Source: Aliigemmobacter aestuarii
GTDB lineage: Bacteria; Pseudomonadota; Alphaproteobacteria; Rhodobacterales; Rhodobacteraceae
Direction of reading: 5' to 3'
Length of the DNA stretch: 64,000 nt
Assembly (NCBI RefSeq): GCF_004799285.1
Contig: NZ_SSND01000002.1
Span: 434,001 to 498,000, forward strand
The notes under the pieces were generated by a model, which was not told the DNA's origin, made no database searches, and saw only the letters and a program-made list of their open reading frames with translations. Shown here in pieces: positions 31,701 to 38,725 of this stretch; position 1 is the stretch's first letter, and the number at the start of each line of letters is the position of its first letter. A program made the position numbers and the translations under genes.

Positions 31701-32915
31701 ACTTTCGACATCTCGGTGCTGGAATTTTTCCTGCCGCTGATCCGGGGGGGCAAGGTCGTCCTGGCGACCAAGGGCGACGTGCTGGGCGGGTTCAGGGTGG
31801 TGGAACGCATCGCGCGGGGTGACATCACCCACATGCAGGCCACGCCGACCCTGTGGGCGATGCTCTTGGAAGCGGGGCTGAAACCGCGTCCGGGGCTGAC
31901 CATGTTCTGCGGCGGCGAACCCATGCCCGCCGATCTGGCCGAACGGCTGCTGGCCGGAGGCGGGGCGCTGTGGAACCTCTACGGCCCGACCGAAACGACG
32001 ATCTGGTCGGCGGTGGAACGGGTGCGGCCGGGCGACCGGATCACCATCGGCCACCCGATCGCCAACACCGAACTGCATGTCCTGGGGCAAGACAAAGACC
32101 TGCTGCCCATCGGTGCTGCCGGGGAATTGTGGATTGGCGGCGACGGGCTGGCCAAGGGGTATTTCGACCGCCCCGACCTGACCGCGGCAGCCTTCCACGA
32201 GGTCACGGTGAACGGCCGTCCCCGCCTGCTGTACCGCACCGGCGACATCGCGCGGCGTCTGGATGACGGGCGCATCGCGGTTCTGGGCCGGCGCGACGAC
32301 CAGATCAAGCTGCGCGGGTTCCGGATCGAGCTGGGCGAGATCGAAGCCGCCCTGCGTGCAATCGACGGGGTCGAGGCCGCCGCCGTGGCGCTGCGCCCCT
32401 CGCCGCGGGGCGGACAGCAACTGGTGGGCTATGTGGTGGCAAACCGCAGCCGCACGATCGAGGGGCTTGCGATCGGCCGGGCACTGTCGGGCGCATTGCC
32501 CGATTACATGGTGCCCACGGCCTGGGTGATGCTGAGCGACCTGCCCAAGACCGCGAACGGCAAGCTGGACCGCAAGGCCCTGCCTGCACCCGAGGCGACG
32601 GCGACCGTCCTGCCGATGCACACCGGGGCCACGACGGAAACCGAACGGCGCCTGGCCGAGATCTGGGAAAATGTCCTGGGGATCGAGAACATCAGCACGT
32701 CCGCCACGCTTTACGCGCTTGGCGCGGATTCGCTGACCGTGTTCCGTATCGCCGCCCGGATGATCGACGCGGGCCTGAACCTTGAGGCGAAGGACCTGCT
32801 GCAATACCCCAGCATCGCAAGCCTTGCCGCCTATGCCGATGCGCGCGGGTCCGATGCCGGCCCGTCAAAGCCCGCGCTCAGGGCCTATCGGGCCGGGGCG
32901 AAGCGGGGGATCTGA
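22773..32915 (+). CDS. Hybrid NRPS-PKS megasynthase with internal aminotransferase (A-PCP-KS-AT-ACP-AMT-C-A-PCP)
   Basis: A 3,380-residue assembly line. A1 has TSGSTGRPKG at 174-183 and no C domain before it, so it is a loading module; PCP1 has Ser592. KS has Cys864, His1000 and His1039. AT has Ser1307 in GHSVGE and HAFH at 1403-1406, which indicates malonyl-CoA. ACP has Ser1655, then an Ala/Pro-rich linker. A class III PLP aminotransferase follows with Lys2138. The C domain has HHIVCDG at 2466-2472. A2 (TSGSTGTPKG 2934-2943) reads D-I-L-Q-F-G-L-I-W, one change from the known glycine code. PCP2 has Ser3320 and no release domain follows. The expected chain is starter amino acid, malonate extension, beta-amination, then glycine. 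GGGGTGGGG precedes the ATG at 22773. Release is presumably by the C-PCP-TE protein at 36057. Confidence 0.93.
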   Translation: MTNSERLALRDLGYDRSLGLFDCIARVRDIEPDHPALICGEQIVTYRELLDDADRVAARLIAAGVRHGDLVALVGGRSIATTVTMLGILRAGAGYVPIDPAYDAERLSLIINDTRPAAILWLEPFGDLAQGLARCDGATRAPILPVVDIVAPGGPALKDAPQVNGGDKACILYTSGSTGRPKGVVVTHRGITRLAFDQPAATILPEDRMLHAGTLAADASLHETWVALCAGATVVIIDQPKLAIDLISEAVETHGVTTAVFYTGVFHLMAEHAPQTLGRMRMVVSGGDVLSPVLTERMLQAYPTFRLCNGYGPTENTVFTTMHEIRPEDLDGRPIPIGRAEPQGECFVVDEALNEVPDGEIGQLLVTGDGLADGYLNLPEQTAERFIPDPRPGATGRAYMTGDLVRRRANGVFDFFGRVDRQVKIGGRRIELDEIEHDLRALPMLADAAVAMVDLSPDDHRIGAFLRPEGPMPEDERTFLRAVRAELAKVLPEAMHPRHYMVMAEFPLTENGKVDRKALVRMVTAEPPDMAAADQPDDTANAPPAPAEPAAPAVRALSASEVRGIISDLWHDMLHCGPLDGDSTFFEAGGTSLQLIEAHARLEELLGFHFDLTLMFETARLADLSRELAALSTSDTARPWAPKVQAETPSAAACAPTCAPAEALAEAPAEAPAAPAEPAVRRIDHQGAIAIVGMAARLPESDSLAAFWEHLRAGRNLIRRFAPDEIEDGFTPEERARPTYVPARPWLNDVDQFDAKFFKLYPREAAEMDPQGRVFLEICYEALENAGHDPRRFGGPIGVFAGSSMPTYLMRHVLGSGDRLEDFTANYQVGNYTEFTGNLQDSLATRVAFKLDLHGPAYTVQTACSTSLTAISQAVINLRAGQCDMALAGGVSITFPQKRGYFSLDGGIVSADGVCRPFDEGANGTVFGHGAGVVVLRRLEDALADGDHIHAVIRGVGVNNDGSDKIAFTAPSVAGQAGAIRAALQDAGITPDSISYVECHGTATPLGDPVELRGLASVFGAGGGPGSCALGSVKGNLGHLDAAAGVVGVIKTALMLTQGEIPAVANFTRLNPKIDLNGTPFRVQDRTAPWVATGPRRAGVSSFGVGGTNVHVVMEEAPPPAHVETPETVQILPISARSAEALTALAARLADAVGGTDAPPLADAAFTLQEGRTAYEFHAAVAARTGAEAAAALRGLSAPRAAIPSEPPAIAFMFPGQGSQYPGMGSGLYGSEPEFARWIDLGAEIARPLLGLNINDLLCFGDVSDEAAARALRDTRLTQPALYMIQFACAKLWESRGIRPDAMIGHSVGEFAAAALAGVFDFETGLRLIAARGRLMQDQPPGKMLSVRAPLERLQPFLDGSVDLAAQNAPQLNVLAGDGAAIAAMAARLEAAGIPSSPLHTSHAFHSRMMDPVCDALAAEIAGLRLQPPSIPYVSCVTGDWITPAEATDPAYWARQARQAVLFADGITRLAATRPTILVETGAGGVLSAFAAQTLPRTGHAGIVSSLPDHRREVSDDVAMASALGRIWSLGHPVDWARSGPRGARRVPLPGYPFERKRCWIDPPARAGRDASAPSAPASTLVPQPLPALEAAPVNAAPAIVPFQSQESPAMTLPAAADRKPRLTTEILALLADLSGEELGPDDAAATFLELGFDSLFLGQVSQRLGADYGVSLTFRQLLSDYPSTLALVDHLDATLPPEPAAAPVPVAPPAAAAPAVAVAAAPTAPVMATPAVAAPVLAAPAAVQVPGEGLTGVMQAQINAMQSIFAQQMAVLTGQPAMPATQAAPAPVQVPPAAATPVATAPAPASMPAPVSMPAPVAAGSEAAPPATPAAEDATPPARPAFSFGRAAVAVADLTDEQKAYAQDLCRRYSARSPKSKAYCDRYRPVLADPRTAAGFRAEWKELVYPVVADRSKGARIWDIDGNEYIDLVNGFGQTAFGHSPDFVIEAVNRQMEKGFAIGPQSDLAGPVAERFARMVGHERVTFCNTGSEAVMAAMRLARAVTGRETIVVFSNDYHGQFDEVLVKGKQKTGDDPAALPIAPGIPRSGLGNMKVLPYAADETLDWLRRNAGSLAAVLVEPVQSRHPELRPAEFVREVRRITEAAGVAMVMDEVVTGFRVGPKGMQGEWGIAPDMATYGKVVGGGMPVGMLAGKRRFMDALDGGTWQFGDDSIPQTAPTFFAGTFVRHPLVLAAVDATLDHIERHGPDLWGRVAQRTGALVDELNAILAARGLPRLVESYSSWMIFNLANHDPNAALLFPLLRMRGVHVQVGYMAMFTTAHSEEDFRAVARAFTEAVDELQSVGILRPVGAVTATASAAPAAAPATAVAAQAAPLPVAVPLTEAQREIWMISQLGDEPSCAFNESSSMRLEGALDAAALERALARVIARHDGLRQKFARNGETFDILAPFAADLPLIDLSGETDPEAALTEVLAEDAGQPIDLVEGPPFRTFLVKLSDRLHVLVMNAHHIVCDGWSYNVIFRDLAAFYSEETGHGTTSLPPAPSFADHARAVAGAEPLPEVRAFWRGVYHDLPDLPELPSDRPRGAVKSYAGATCTAHVDGDVMRAARKAGAKAGCTLFSTLFAALQVVISRLTGSSDIVLGVPTGGQSLLPNPDLVGHCVNFLPIRAPIDAKDTMAEHLARVGRTVMNAFDHQDYTYGTMVRDLGVERSLNRLPLTEIQFNLEKLADGLQMGGIQAIVHPNAKRAVNFDLFVNVVERKDGLRIDVDYNRDLYDASTVERWIGHLDTVLREMAAGLDRPVASFPILTAAETGWLAETVNATRADYPQDALIHDLVAEVARANPDRVAIEDARGTVSYGAMMARVDAVAAAVQAALPAPGGRVAVAMQRTSDTIVALLGVMKAGHAYVPMDPTQPEARLRAVLAASRADAILHDAPATPAFATGSAARLIAMAGLVEGATPAPVSRSANPSAYVIFTSGSTGTPKGVEVGHRQVVNLLTSMAREPGFGANDALLAVTTKTFDISVLEFFLPLIRGGKVVLATKGDVLGGFRVVERIARGDITHMQATPTLWAMLLEAGLKPRPGLTMFCGGEPMPADLAERLLAGGGALWNLYGPTETTIWSAVERVRPGDRITIGHPIANTELHVLGQDKDLLPIGAAGELWIGGDGLAKGYFDRPDLTAAAFHEVTVNGRPRLLYRTGDIARRLDDGRIAVLGRRDDQIKLRGFRIELGEIEAALRAIDGVEAAAVALRPSPRGGQQLVGYVVANRSRTIEGLAIGRALSGALPDYMVPTAWVMLSDLPKTANGKLDRKALPAPEATATVLPMHTGATTETERRLAEIWENVLGIENISTSATLYALGADSLTVFRIAARMIDAGLNLEAKDLLQYPSIASLAAYADARGSDAGPSKPALRAYRAGAKRGI

Positions 32916-32922
32916 ACCGGGC

Positions 32923-32948
32923 GGGCCGTTGCCCTAGGGCAGCGGCCC
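32923..32948. terminator. Bidirectional hairpin between converging genes
   Basis: GGGCCGTTGCCC (32923-32934) and GGGCAGCGGCCC (32937-32948) pair at 11 of 12 positions around TA. It lies 8 bp after the megasynthase stop and contains the stop codon of the converging PslG-like gene (32934-32936). Confidence 0.6.
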
Positions 32949-34535
32949 CTCGATCCGGATGCGGCGGCGCACCGATCCGTCGCCGTCCGGTCCGGCGGGT
33001 CCGACCTCGAATTCCACGGTCGCGCCTTCGGCCAGATCGCGTTCGACCGGCGGCATTTCAAACCGGGCGGCACCCGTTTCCCCCTGGGCCAGCACCTCGC
33101 CCCTCAGCAGCACGCGGATGGCCGAAGGTTCGGCCCCGTCGGCCGCCTGCCACCAGCCCTCGATCCGGTAGCGGCCTTCGGCAGGGGCGGTGAACCGTTC
33201 GACCGCAGCATAGGGGCGATCACCGAAACGCGCCGTGGTGATCCAGTTCGCGTTGATGGCCAGGGGCGACAGGTCGGGCGCCCCCCGGAAACTTGCCCAT
33301 TGCCAGTCACGCCATTCCAGAGGGGTCAGCCCGATGTCGGGCCGGCGGGCGTGATAGCTCCACGGCGGCAGGTCGTAATGGAAAAGCGAGTCGTGAACCG
33401 GCGCACCCTTGACGACAATCTCGATCCCCTGCCCCAACAGGATCACCGGGTCATCGCCCAGGACGCTTGGCAGGTCCACCGGATTGCCCGTCGCATCGAA
33501 GGCTTGCGCAGTGCCCCGCACCTCGACCGGCAGGCCGGCGCCCCAGGCGACGACCGCCTGACCTTCCCCGCCATAGGCGAAGATGCGGGCGGCACGGGTC
33601 GGGCTGACATCCGTCGGGCGACCCAGCGGGATCAGGTTCTTCTGCACGAAAGCATAGGCCAGCCCCGCCGGCTTGATCTGCCCCTGCGGGGTGAAAAGGC
33701 CCATGTTGGGCCACCAGGGTTCGTCGATCAGGGCATACCATATCGCATCCCCCACCTTGGCCGCGGCCATCGCGGCCACGGATTTCACAAGGAACCCTGC
33801 CGACTCTTCCGGCCGGTCCGTCCATTGGCCGAACTCGGTGACATGGACCGGCTTTTCGCCGCCCATCTCCTGCATCAGCGCCCGAAGGCGACCGATTTCC
33901 AGATCGACCGTTTCAGGCGGTGCGCCATAGGGGTGGACAGACACGGAATCGCAGGCCTCAAGCCCGCCCGAACGGAAGAAATCGCGCAGGAACCCCATCG
34001 GGATGGTGTTCGTGCCCGCGCACAGAACCTCTGCCCGCGCCCGGACCGGACCGGCGGCACGCGCAAGCGACGCAAGTTCCCTTGCCGGGTCCTGTTTGAA
34101 CGGGCCACCGATGCTTTCGCCCGCGTTCACCTCGTTTCCGATCTCGAACCGCGTGACCTGCCCGGCATAATGCGCGGCGGTCTCGGCCAGAAACGCGGCA
34201 TGGGCGGCGCGGCCCTCGGGCGTGTGCGGGGTGTTGCCCGCATCGTGCAGCGGGTTCGTCCCGGTCTGGACGACCATCACCTCGATCCCCATCGCGGCCA
34301 GCGGCGCCATGTAGGCATCCGCCGGGGCGAAATCGTATTCGCCCGGCCGTGTCTCGATCCCCGCCCAATCCAGTTCGTCGCGCACCAGCGTCGCCCCCAC
34401 CTCGGCCAGACGCGGCAGCAGGTCCAGCGACCAGCCCTGTTCGAAATGGGTCTGCACCCCAAGGCGGAACGGCGGTTCCGCCAGCGCCGCACCACCAAGC
34501 AACAGGGCGGGCGCAAGAAATCGCGCCAACCTCAT
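32934..34535 (-). CDS. Secreted glycoside hydrolase, PslG/GH39-like
   Basis: A 533-residue protein with an N-terminal signal peptide (LARFLAPALLLGGAALAEPP) and a (beta/alpha)8-type hydrolase core: RLGVQTHFEQGW, VGATLVRDELDW, the acid/base segment FEIGNEVNAG and the nucleophile segment VHVTEFGQWTDRP. Residues about 330-533 look like beta-sandwich accessory domains. It resembles PslG-type enzymes that trim a polysaccharide made by the same cluster. The ATG at 34535 overlaps the GINT1-like stop by 4 bp. The true linkage cleaved is unknown. Confidence 0.8.
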   Translation of the reverse strand: MRLARFLAPALLLGGAALAEPPFRLGVQTHFEQGWSLDLLPRLAEVGATLVRDELDWAGIETRPGEYDFAPADAYMAPLAAMGIEVMVVQTGTNPLHDAGNTPHTPEGRAAHAAFLAETAAHYAGQVTRFEIGNEVNAGESIGGPFKQDPARELASLARAAGPVRARAEVLCAGTNTIPMGFLRDFFRSGGLEACDSVSVHPYGAPPETVDLEIGRLRALMQEMGGEKPVHVTEFGQWTDRPEESAGFLVKSVAAMAAAKVGDAIWYALIDEPWWPNMGLFTPQGQIKPAGLAYAFVQKNLIPLGRPTDVSPTRAARIFAYGGEGQAVVAWGAGLPVEVRGTAQAFDATGNPVDLPSVLGDDPVILLGQGIEIVVKGAPVHDSLFHYDLPPWSYHARRPDIGLTPLEWRDWQWASFRGAPDLSPLAINANWITTARFGDRPYAAVERFTAPAEGRYRIEGWWQAADGAEPSAIRVLLRGEVLAQGETGAARFEMPPVERDLAEGATVEFEVGPAGPDGDGSVRRRIRIEGPLP

Positions 34536-36064
34536 GCCGGGCTCCGATCCACGACGAAAATCCCCTTGTCGAAGGTGGCGTGGTGCAGCCGCCGCCAGCC
34601 CGGCAGCGAACCGGGTCTGTAGCGCCGATGCAGGCGTTCGCGATAGGTGTCGGGGGTCAGTTCCTCGATCTCCATGATGTTCAGCCCGTAGCCATAGACA
34701 TTCCGCCGGTTGTCCTGCGCGGGGCGGAACAGCCGCCCGCCGCTGCGAACCGCAGCACCCGCGTTGCGGGCGGTATCCGACCCGATCACGACCGGGTTCA
34801 TCGGATGCGGCCGCAGATTGGCCAGCGAAGGACCGTCGCAGGAAAAGAGATGCAGCGCGATGGAATGTTCCTGAAACCGCCGGTGTTCTGAAAGGTTGGT
34901 GAACAGCCACCAGTGCCCGCCATGGCGCAGAAGGAAGGAATCCGCCAAGTGGCACCCTTCGAACGCGGTCGCGTGAAGTTCCCATTTCAGCGGGAAATCG
35001 ACGGCACGCCACACCTCCAGCCGTCGATTGGACTGTGTTTCCGGGATCATGTAGACGCAATCGCCGTCGCGGAAGACATGCGGAAAGGACAGGTGCGTAT
35101 CGCATCCAAGCGCCGTCCCCAGGGGGCGAAGGACACCGTCTTTCAGTTCCGCCACGTCGATCCGGGCGATCGTGTCGCGGCGATCCATTGCCTCGTAGAA
35201 CAGAAAATCGCGGCCCGCGTGATGGAACAGGAACGGATCGGCCATCAGGAAGGCAAGGCGCGGCAGGGGGCGGCCCTGCGCGGGTTCGAAGGCATCTGGA
35301 TCGCCGGTGCCAGCGACCAGTTCCCAGTGATCCTGCGACAGGCCCGACCGGTGCAGGATCGCGCCGGCCAGCCGTTGCACGATCGTCCGCCCGATCGATC
35401 CAAGGTATCCGGGCAAGGTCACGACCCCCGGAACACCGGCAACCGGCGCTGGCCCGACATGGGGGCCAGCCTCGCCCAGATGGGCGAGGGCCTTGCACAA
35501 CGGCACGGCCGCGGCCTCGGCCACGAATTCGGCGGTCAGCGCGCTGGTGGGCTTGGGGTTGAACCGTGTCGAAAGGATGATCCGGGGTGGCGTGGCGCCC
35601 TGCTGCACGATCTCGACCGTGACCAGATCGCGCGCACGATCCGCGCGGGCCATGCGGGTGAACCCGCAGCCAGGGGGATGACCGTCGGCCCGGATCGTGA
35701 TCTCGCCATGGGGCAGGGCGGCGCGGGTCGCGAAATCAAGCCTGCCTGTATCCAGTGACAGCGCCACGTCGGGGCCGTCCGCGCCCGCCTCGATCAGGGG
35801 CAAACCGTCAACGATCCGCTGCGCGGCGGCGGTATCCACCACGCCGAAGCGCCGTTCGACCATCCGCCGTTCCGCCGCCAGAACCGCGCGCAAGGGAAGG
35901 GCGGGCCGTGGCGCGGCCTCGGTCACCGAGGGTTGCAGCCGGCCGGTCAGCCGGAACCGCGGATCGGCCGCCATCACCGCGACCAGATGGGCCTGCCACC
36001 CGGACAGCCGCCATCCCGGCGCGGCGACCAGCGCGATGCGAAGGGGTGATGCGGCCCTAGCCAT
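34532..36064 (-). CDS. GINT1-like / formyltransferase-like protein
   Basis: A 510-residue protein. The N-terminal third (RIALVAAPGWRLSGWQAHLVAVMA, then a DVALSLDTGRLDFATRAALPHG-like segment) resembles formyltransferase-like folds. The C-terminal part (LAFLMADPFLFHHAGRDFLFYEAM, LSFPHVFRDGDCVYMIPETQ, WWLFTNLSEHRRFQEHSIALHLF) resembles the five-blade propeller domain seen in plant glucosamine inositolphosphorylceramide transferase (GINT1) and in bacterial polysaccharide clusters. It probably modifies a sugar or the lipid- or peptide-linked product. It overlaps the C-PCP-TE gene by 8 bp and the PslG-like gene by 4 bp. The function is unproven. Confidence 0.65.
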   Translation of the reverse strand: MARAASPLRIALVAAPGWRLSGWQAHLVAVMAADPRFRLTGRLQPSVTEAAPRPALPLRAVLAAERRMVERRFGVVDTAAAQRIVDGLPLIEAGADGPDVALSLDTGRLDFATRAALPHGEITIRADGHPPGCGFTRMARADRARDLVTVEIVQQGATPPRIILSTRFNPKPTSALTAEFVAEAAAVPLCKALAHLGEAGPHVGPAPVAGVPGVVTLPGYLGSIGRTIVQRLAGAILHRSGLSQDHWELVAGTGDPDAFEPAQGRPLPRLAFLMADPFLFHHAGRDFLFYEAMDRRDTIARIDVAELKDGVLRPLGTALGCDTHLSFPHVFRDGDCVYMIPETQSNRRLEVWRAVDFPLKWELHATAFEGCHLADSFLLRHGGHWWLFTNLSEHRRFQEHSIALHLFSCDGPSLANLRPHPMNPVVIGSDTARNAGAAVRSGGRLFRPAQDNRRNVYGYGLNIMEIEELTPDTYRERLHRRYRPGSLPGWRRLHHATFDKGIFVVDRSPA

Positions 36065-38540
36065 CCTGCGTCCGGCCGCGCGACAGGCGTTTCAGCTTGT
36101 CGTCCAGCACGCGTGTCACCCTGTCGAAACCCGAACGCAGAACGGATTCCCCGTGCCAGCCGCGGATGCGATGCACCGCCGTATCCGCCGAAAGCAGCGA
36201 TCCCCAGCCCAGAACGCCATCCCGTGGCACGATCCCCTGCGCCTCGGTCACGAACAGGACAACCTCGCCCGAATAGGGCCGGAAGGCATAGGCCCTTGTC
36301 TGCCCCACGAATTGCGTGACGGTCGCGTCGATCATCGCATCCAGATCGGGGCGTTCACCCGCCTTGCCGGAAAGCCGCAGCAGGCGCTGGCCAAGACTGT
36401 ACTGCTTCAGAAGGTCGGCCCAGCCGATCCGCCCCTGCATCCGCATCTTCAGGAAATAGCCAAGCCTGCGGGCGCGCACCGTCAGCTTGTCCAGCCAGCG
36501 GCGCAGTGCGGAAAACTCCTGCACCGCACCGGGCGCCCAGGTGTCGATCATCGCGACCGAGGCAACCGGGTTGTCGCGCGCCTCAAGTGCCTGCGCCAGC
36601 CGCAGCGCCAGCCGGCCATCGACGCAGAGTCCGGTCAGGATCAGCGGACGCCCGCCATAGCGCCGCACGACAAGGTCCGCCGCCTGTTCCATCGCTGCGT
36701 CGAAACCCGCCGCGGCCTCGGCGGCAAGCGCCTCGCGATCAGGGATGGCAATGTTGGCAACCGTCGCTTCCGCCCCGATACCCTGCCCGATCGACTGGTA
36801 GAGGAACGTCTGGTTGACCGACAAAAGCACCGGGCCCGCGGGCGCACCGGGCCGCAGTTCGATCAGCCCCCACATCGGGCGGGCGGGCGGTTCAGTCGCG
36901 GGGGCCGGGGCGGTTTCGGTGTTCCGGCCGATCAGGTCGGCCATGCCCCGAAGCGTGGGATCAGCCAGGAATTCGTAAAGCGAGGGCCTATAGCCGAAGG
37001 TTTCGCCAACCTTCGCCAGCATCCTGAGCGACAGCACGGAATACCCGCCCAGGTCAAAGAAATTGCCATCGACCGCGTCTGTCGGCAGGGCCAGAAGATC
37101 CGACCAGATCCGCGCAAGCCGGGGCAGAGCCCCGGCGTCCTCTTTCACGGCGGGCTGGGCTTCGGACGGGGCGGGGGCAGGTTCGGCGACCGGGGCGCGA
37201 AGGATGGGCGCCACCGCCGAAATCGGCTTGTCTGGCGCGTCTATCGCCTGGGTCAGAAGATCCACCATCGCATCGGCGATCCGTTCGACCGTCGCCGCCT
37301 GGAACAGGTTCGCGTTGTAGTCGATCACGATCCGCCAGCCCGACTTGCGGCCAAGAATGGCAAGGTGCAGGTCGTAAAGCGTGCCCGGCGAATGGGACTG
37401 CACCGACACAAGCTCGAACGGCCCGTAATCGAGTTCCTGAAGAAAGGCACGCTGGAGGTTGAACATGATCGACACGACCGGGATGCGCAGCGGATCGCGT
37501 TTCGGGTTCAGCTTCTGCACCAGCCGGTCGAAGGGCAGGTTCTGATGGGCGATGGCGTCGTTCACCAGCGCGCGGGTGGCCAGCGCGTGGCTTGACAGCG
37601 TCTGACCGGGGTCGATGTTGAAGCGCAGTACGATCGGGTTGGTGAAGATCCCGATCAGCGGTTCCAGATCCACGTCGTTGCGCCCGGCAACCTGGATCGC
37701 AAAGCTGACATCGCCCCGCCCTGACGCGCGTTCCAGCGCGGCACTGGTGGCGGCCGTGCCAAGCGCGAAGAACGACACATCCAGCCGTCGTGCGGCCTCG
37801 GTCATCCTTGCGTCGAAATCGGCAGGCAGGTCGCGGGCGATCGACCGTGTCTCGGGCTTGGCCACGCTGCGCGGATGATCCGAGGGCACCTCGAAATAGG
37901 CCATGTCGCGCAACTGCCGCAGCCAGTATTCCTCGTCCTCGGCCAGCGCGCCGGCGGCCTCGTAGTCGCGGAACCACATGGCATAGTCGCCATATTGCAG
38001 GGGCAGTTCCGGCAGGCCATGCGGGCGCCCCTCGATCAGGGCCGAGGCGATGGTGCCGAATTCATGGCCCAGAACCCGGATCGAAAACCCGTCAAACACC
38101 GAATTGTGGACGCTGATCAGCAGCGCGGCGCGGTCGCGCGACATCTGCACCATCGCCACGCGGAACAGGCAGGGCCTCGACAGGTTGAACGGCTCGTCGG
38201 CATGGTCGCGGGCGATGGCACGGATCCGGTCTTCCTGATCGGCCTCGGGGATGTTGCGGATATCGACGCGGTTCAGCTTGAAGTCGACATGATCGACGAC
38301 CTCCTGCATCGGTTCGCCATCGCGTTCGACAAAGCGGGTGCGCAGGATCTCGTGCCGGTTGACGATTTCCTGGAAGGCTGCCTCGGCCACGTCGCCCGGC
38401 AGGTTGCCGCGCGCCTCCCAGCGGATCGCGAGGTTCAACCCCCGGTTCCCCGGCTGGATCTGGTCCATCACCCAGCAGCGCGCCTGCGTCACCGAGGCGG
38501 GAAATGTCGCCAGCACCTGTTCGGGTTTGACAGCCTTCAT
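36057..38540 (-). CDS. Free-standing NRPS protein C-PCP-TE with altered C and TE active sites
   Basis: An 827-residue protein. The condensation domain (about 1-440) starts FPASVTQARCWVMDQIQPGN. Its active-site motif reads HNSVFDG (145-151), so the second, catalytic His of HHxxxDG is Asn146. The carrier domain has LGGYSVLS with Ser501. The C-terminal alpha/beta-hydrolase thioesterase has GLCVDG with Cys639 where GxSxG is usual, and a possible His in GWHGESVL. There is no adenylation domain, so it must act in trans, most simply taking the chain from PCP2 of the megasynthase. The ATG at 38540 overlaps the small gene's stop (ATGA); the frame open further upstream has no support. The altered C domain may dock or gate rather than catalyse. 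Confidence 0.88.
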   Translation of the reverse strand: MKAVKPEQVLATFPASVTQARCWVMDQIQPGNRGLNLAIRWEARGNLPGDVAEAAFQEIVNRHEILRTRFVERDGEPMQEVVDHVDFKLNRVDIRNIPEADQEDRIRAIARDHADEPFNLSRPCLFRVAMVQMSRDRAALLISVHNSVFDGFSIRVLGHEFGTIASALIEGRPHGLPELPLQYGDYAMWFRDYEAAGALAEDEEYWLRQLRDMAYFEVPSDHPRSVAKPETRSIARDLPADFDARMTEAARRLDVSFFALGTAATSAALERASGRGDVSFAIQVAGRNDVDLEPLIGIFTNPIVLRFNIDPGQTLSSHALATRALVNDAIAHQNLPFDRLVQKLNPKRDPLRIPVVSIMFNLQRAFLQELDYGPFELVSVQSHSPGTLYDLHLAILGRKSGWRIVIDYNANLFQAATVERIADAMVDLLTQAIDAPDKPISAVAPILRAPVAEPAPAPSEAQPAVKEDAGALPRLARIWSDLLALPTDAVDGNFFDLGGYSVLSLRMLAKVGETFGYRPSLYEFLADPTLRGMADLIGRNTETAPAPATEPPARPMWGLIELRPGAPAGPVLLSVNQTFLYQSIGQGIGAEATVANIAIPDREALAAEAAAGFDAAMEQAADLVVRRYGGRPLILTGLCVDGRLALRLAQALEARDNPVASVAMIDTWAPGAVQEFSALRRWLDKLTVRARRLGYFLKMRMQGRIGWADLLKQYSLGQRLLRLSGKAGERPDLDAMIDATVTQFVGQTRAYAFRPYSGEVVLFVTEAQGIVPRDGVLGWGSLLSADTAVHRIRGWHGESVLRSGFDRVTRVLDDKLKRLSRGRTQDG

Positions 38541-38725
38541 TGTTCCGATCCCCCGTTTGCCCGGACAGTCACCCGCCGGGCTTCTGGTTTCCGTTCGTCT
38601 GTAGTCCCTGCGGCATCCCGCGCGGCACCGACTGCGCCCGCCCCGGTGATGACTGCCCCAGTGATGACTGCCCCAGTGATGACTGCCCCGGTCATCACTG
38701 CCCCGTTCATCCCCGGCTCGTTCAT
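38537..38725 (-). CDS. Small repeat protein (62 aa), translationally coupled on both sides
   Basis: A 62-residue frame starting MNEPGMNGAVMTGAVITG, with a five-residue repeat (TGAVI) and a charged C-terminal half (TTDERKPEARRVTVRANG). Its start overlaps the glycosyltransferase stop by 4 bp (38722-38725) and its stop overlaps the C-PCP-TE start by 4 bp (38537-38540). That is the same ATGA arrangement used by other genes in this operon. The repeat unit is 15 bp, which keeps the frame. No family is recognised. It could be a small helper protein or a spacer kept in frame by chance; I favour a real gene. Confidence 0.5.
   Translation of the reverse strand: MNEPGMNGAVMTGAVITGAVITGAVITGAGAVGAARDAAGTTDERKPEARRVTVRANGGSEQ
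38641..38700. repeat. Tandem 15-bp repeat, four copies
   Basis: Four adjacent units of CCCC(G/A)GTGATGACTG occupy 38641-38700. The fourth unit differs slightly (GTCATCACTG) and a partial fifth follows to 38711. The repeat encodes the TGAVI pentapeptide on the minus strand. Confidence 0.9.

Noticed and set aside
38641-38700. CRISPR-like repeat
   Set aside because: The units are 15 bp and directly adjacent with no spacers; this is a simple tandem repeat.
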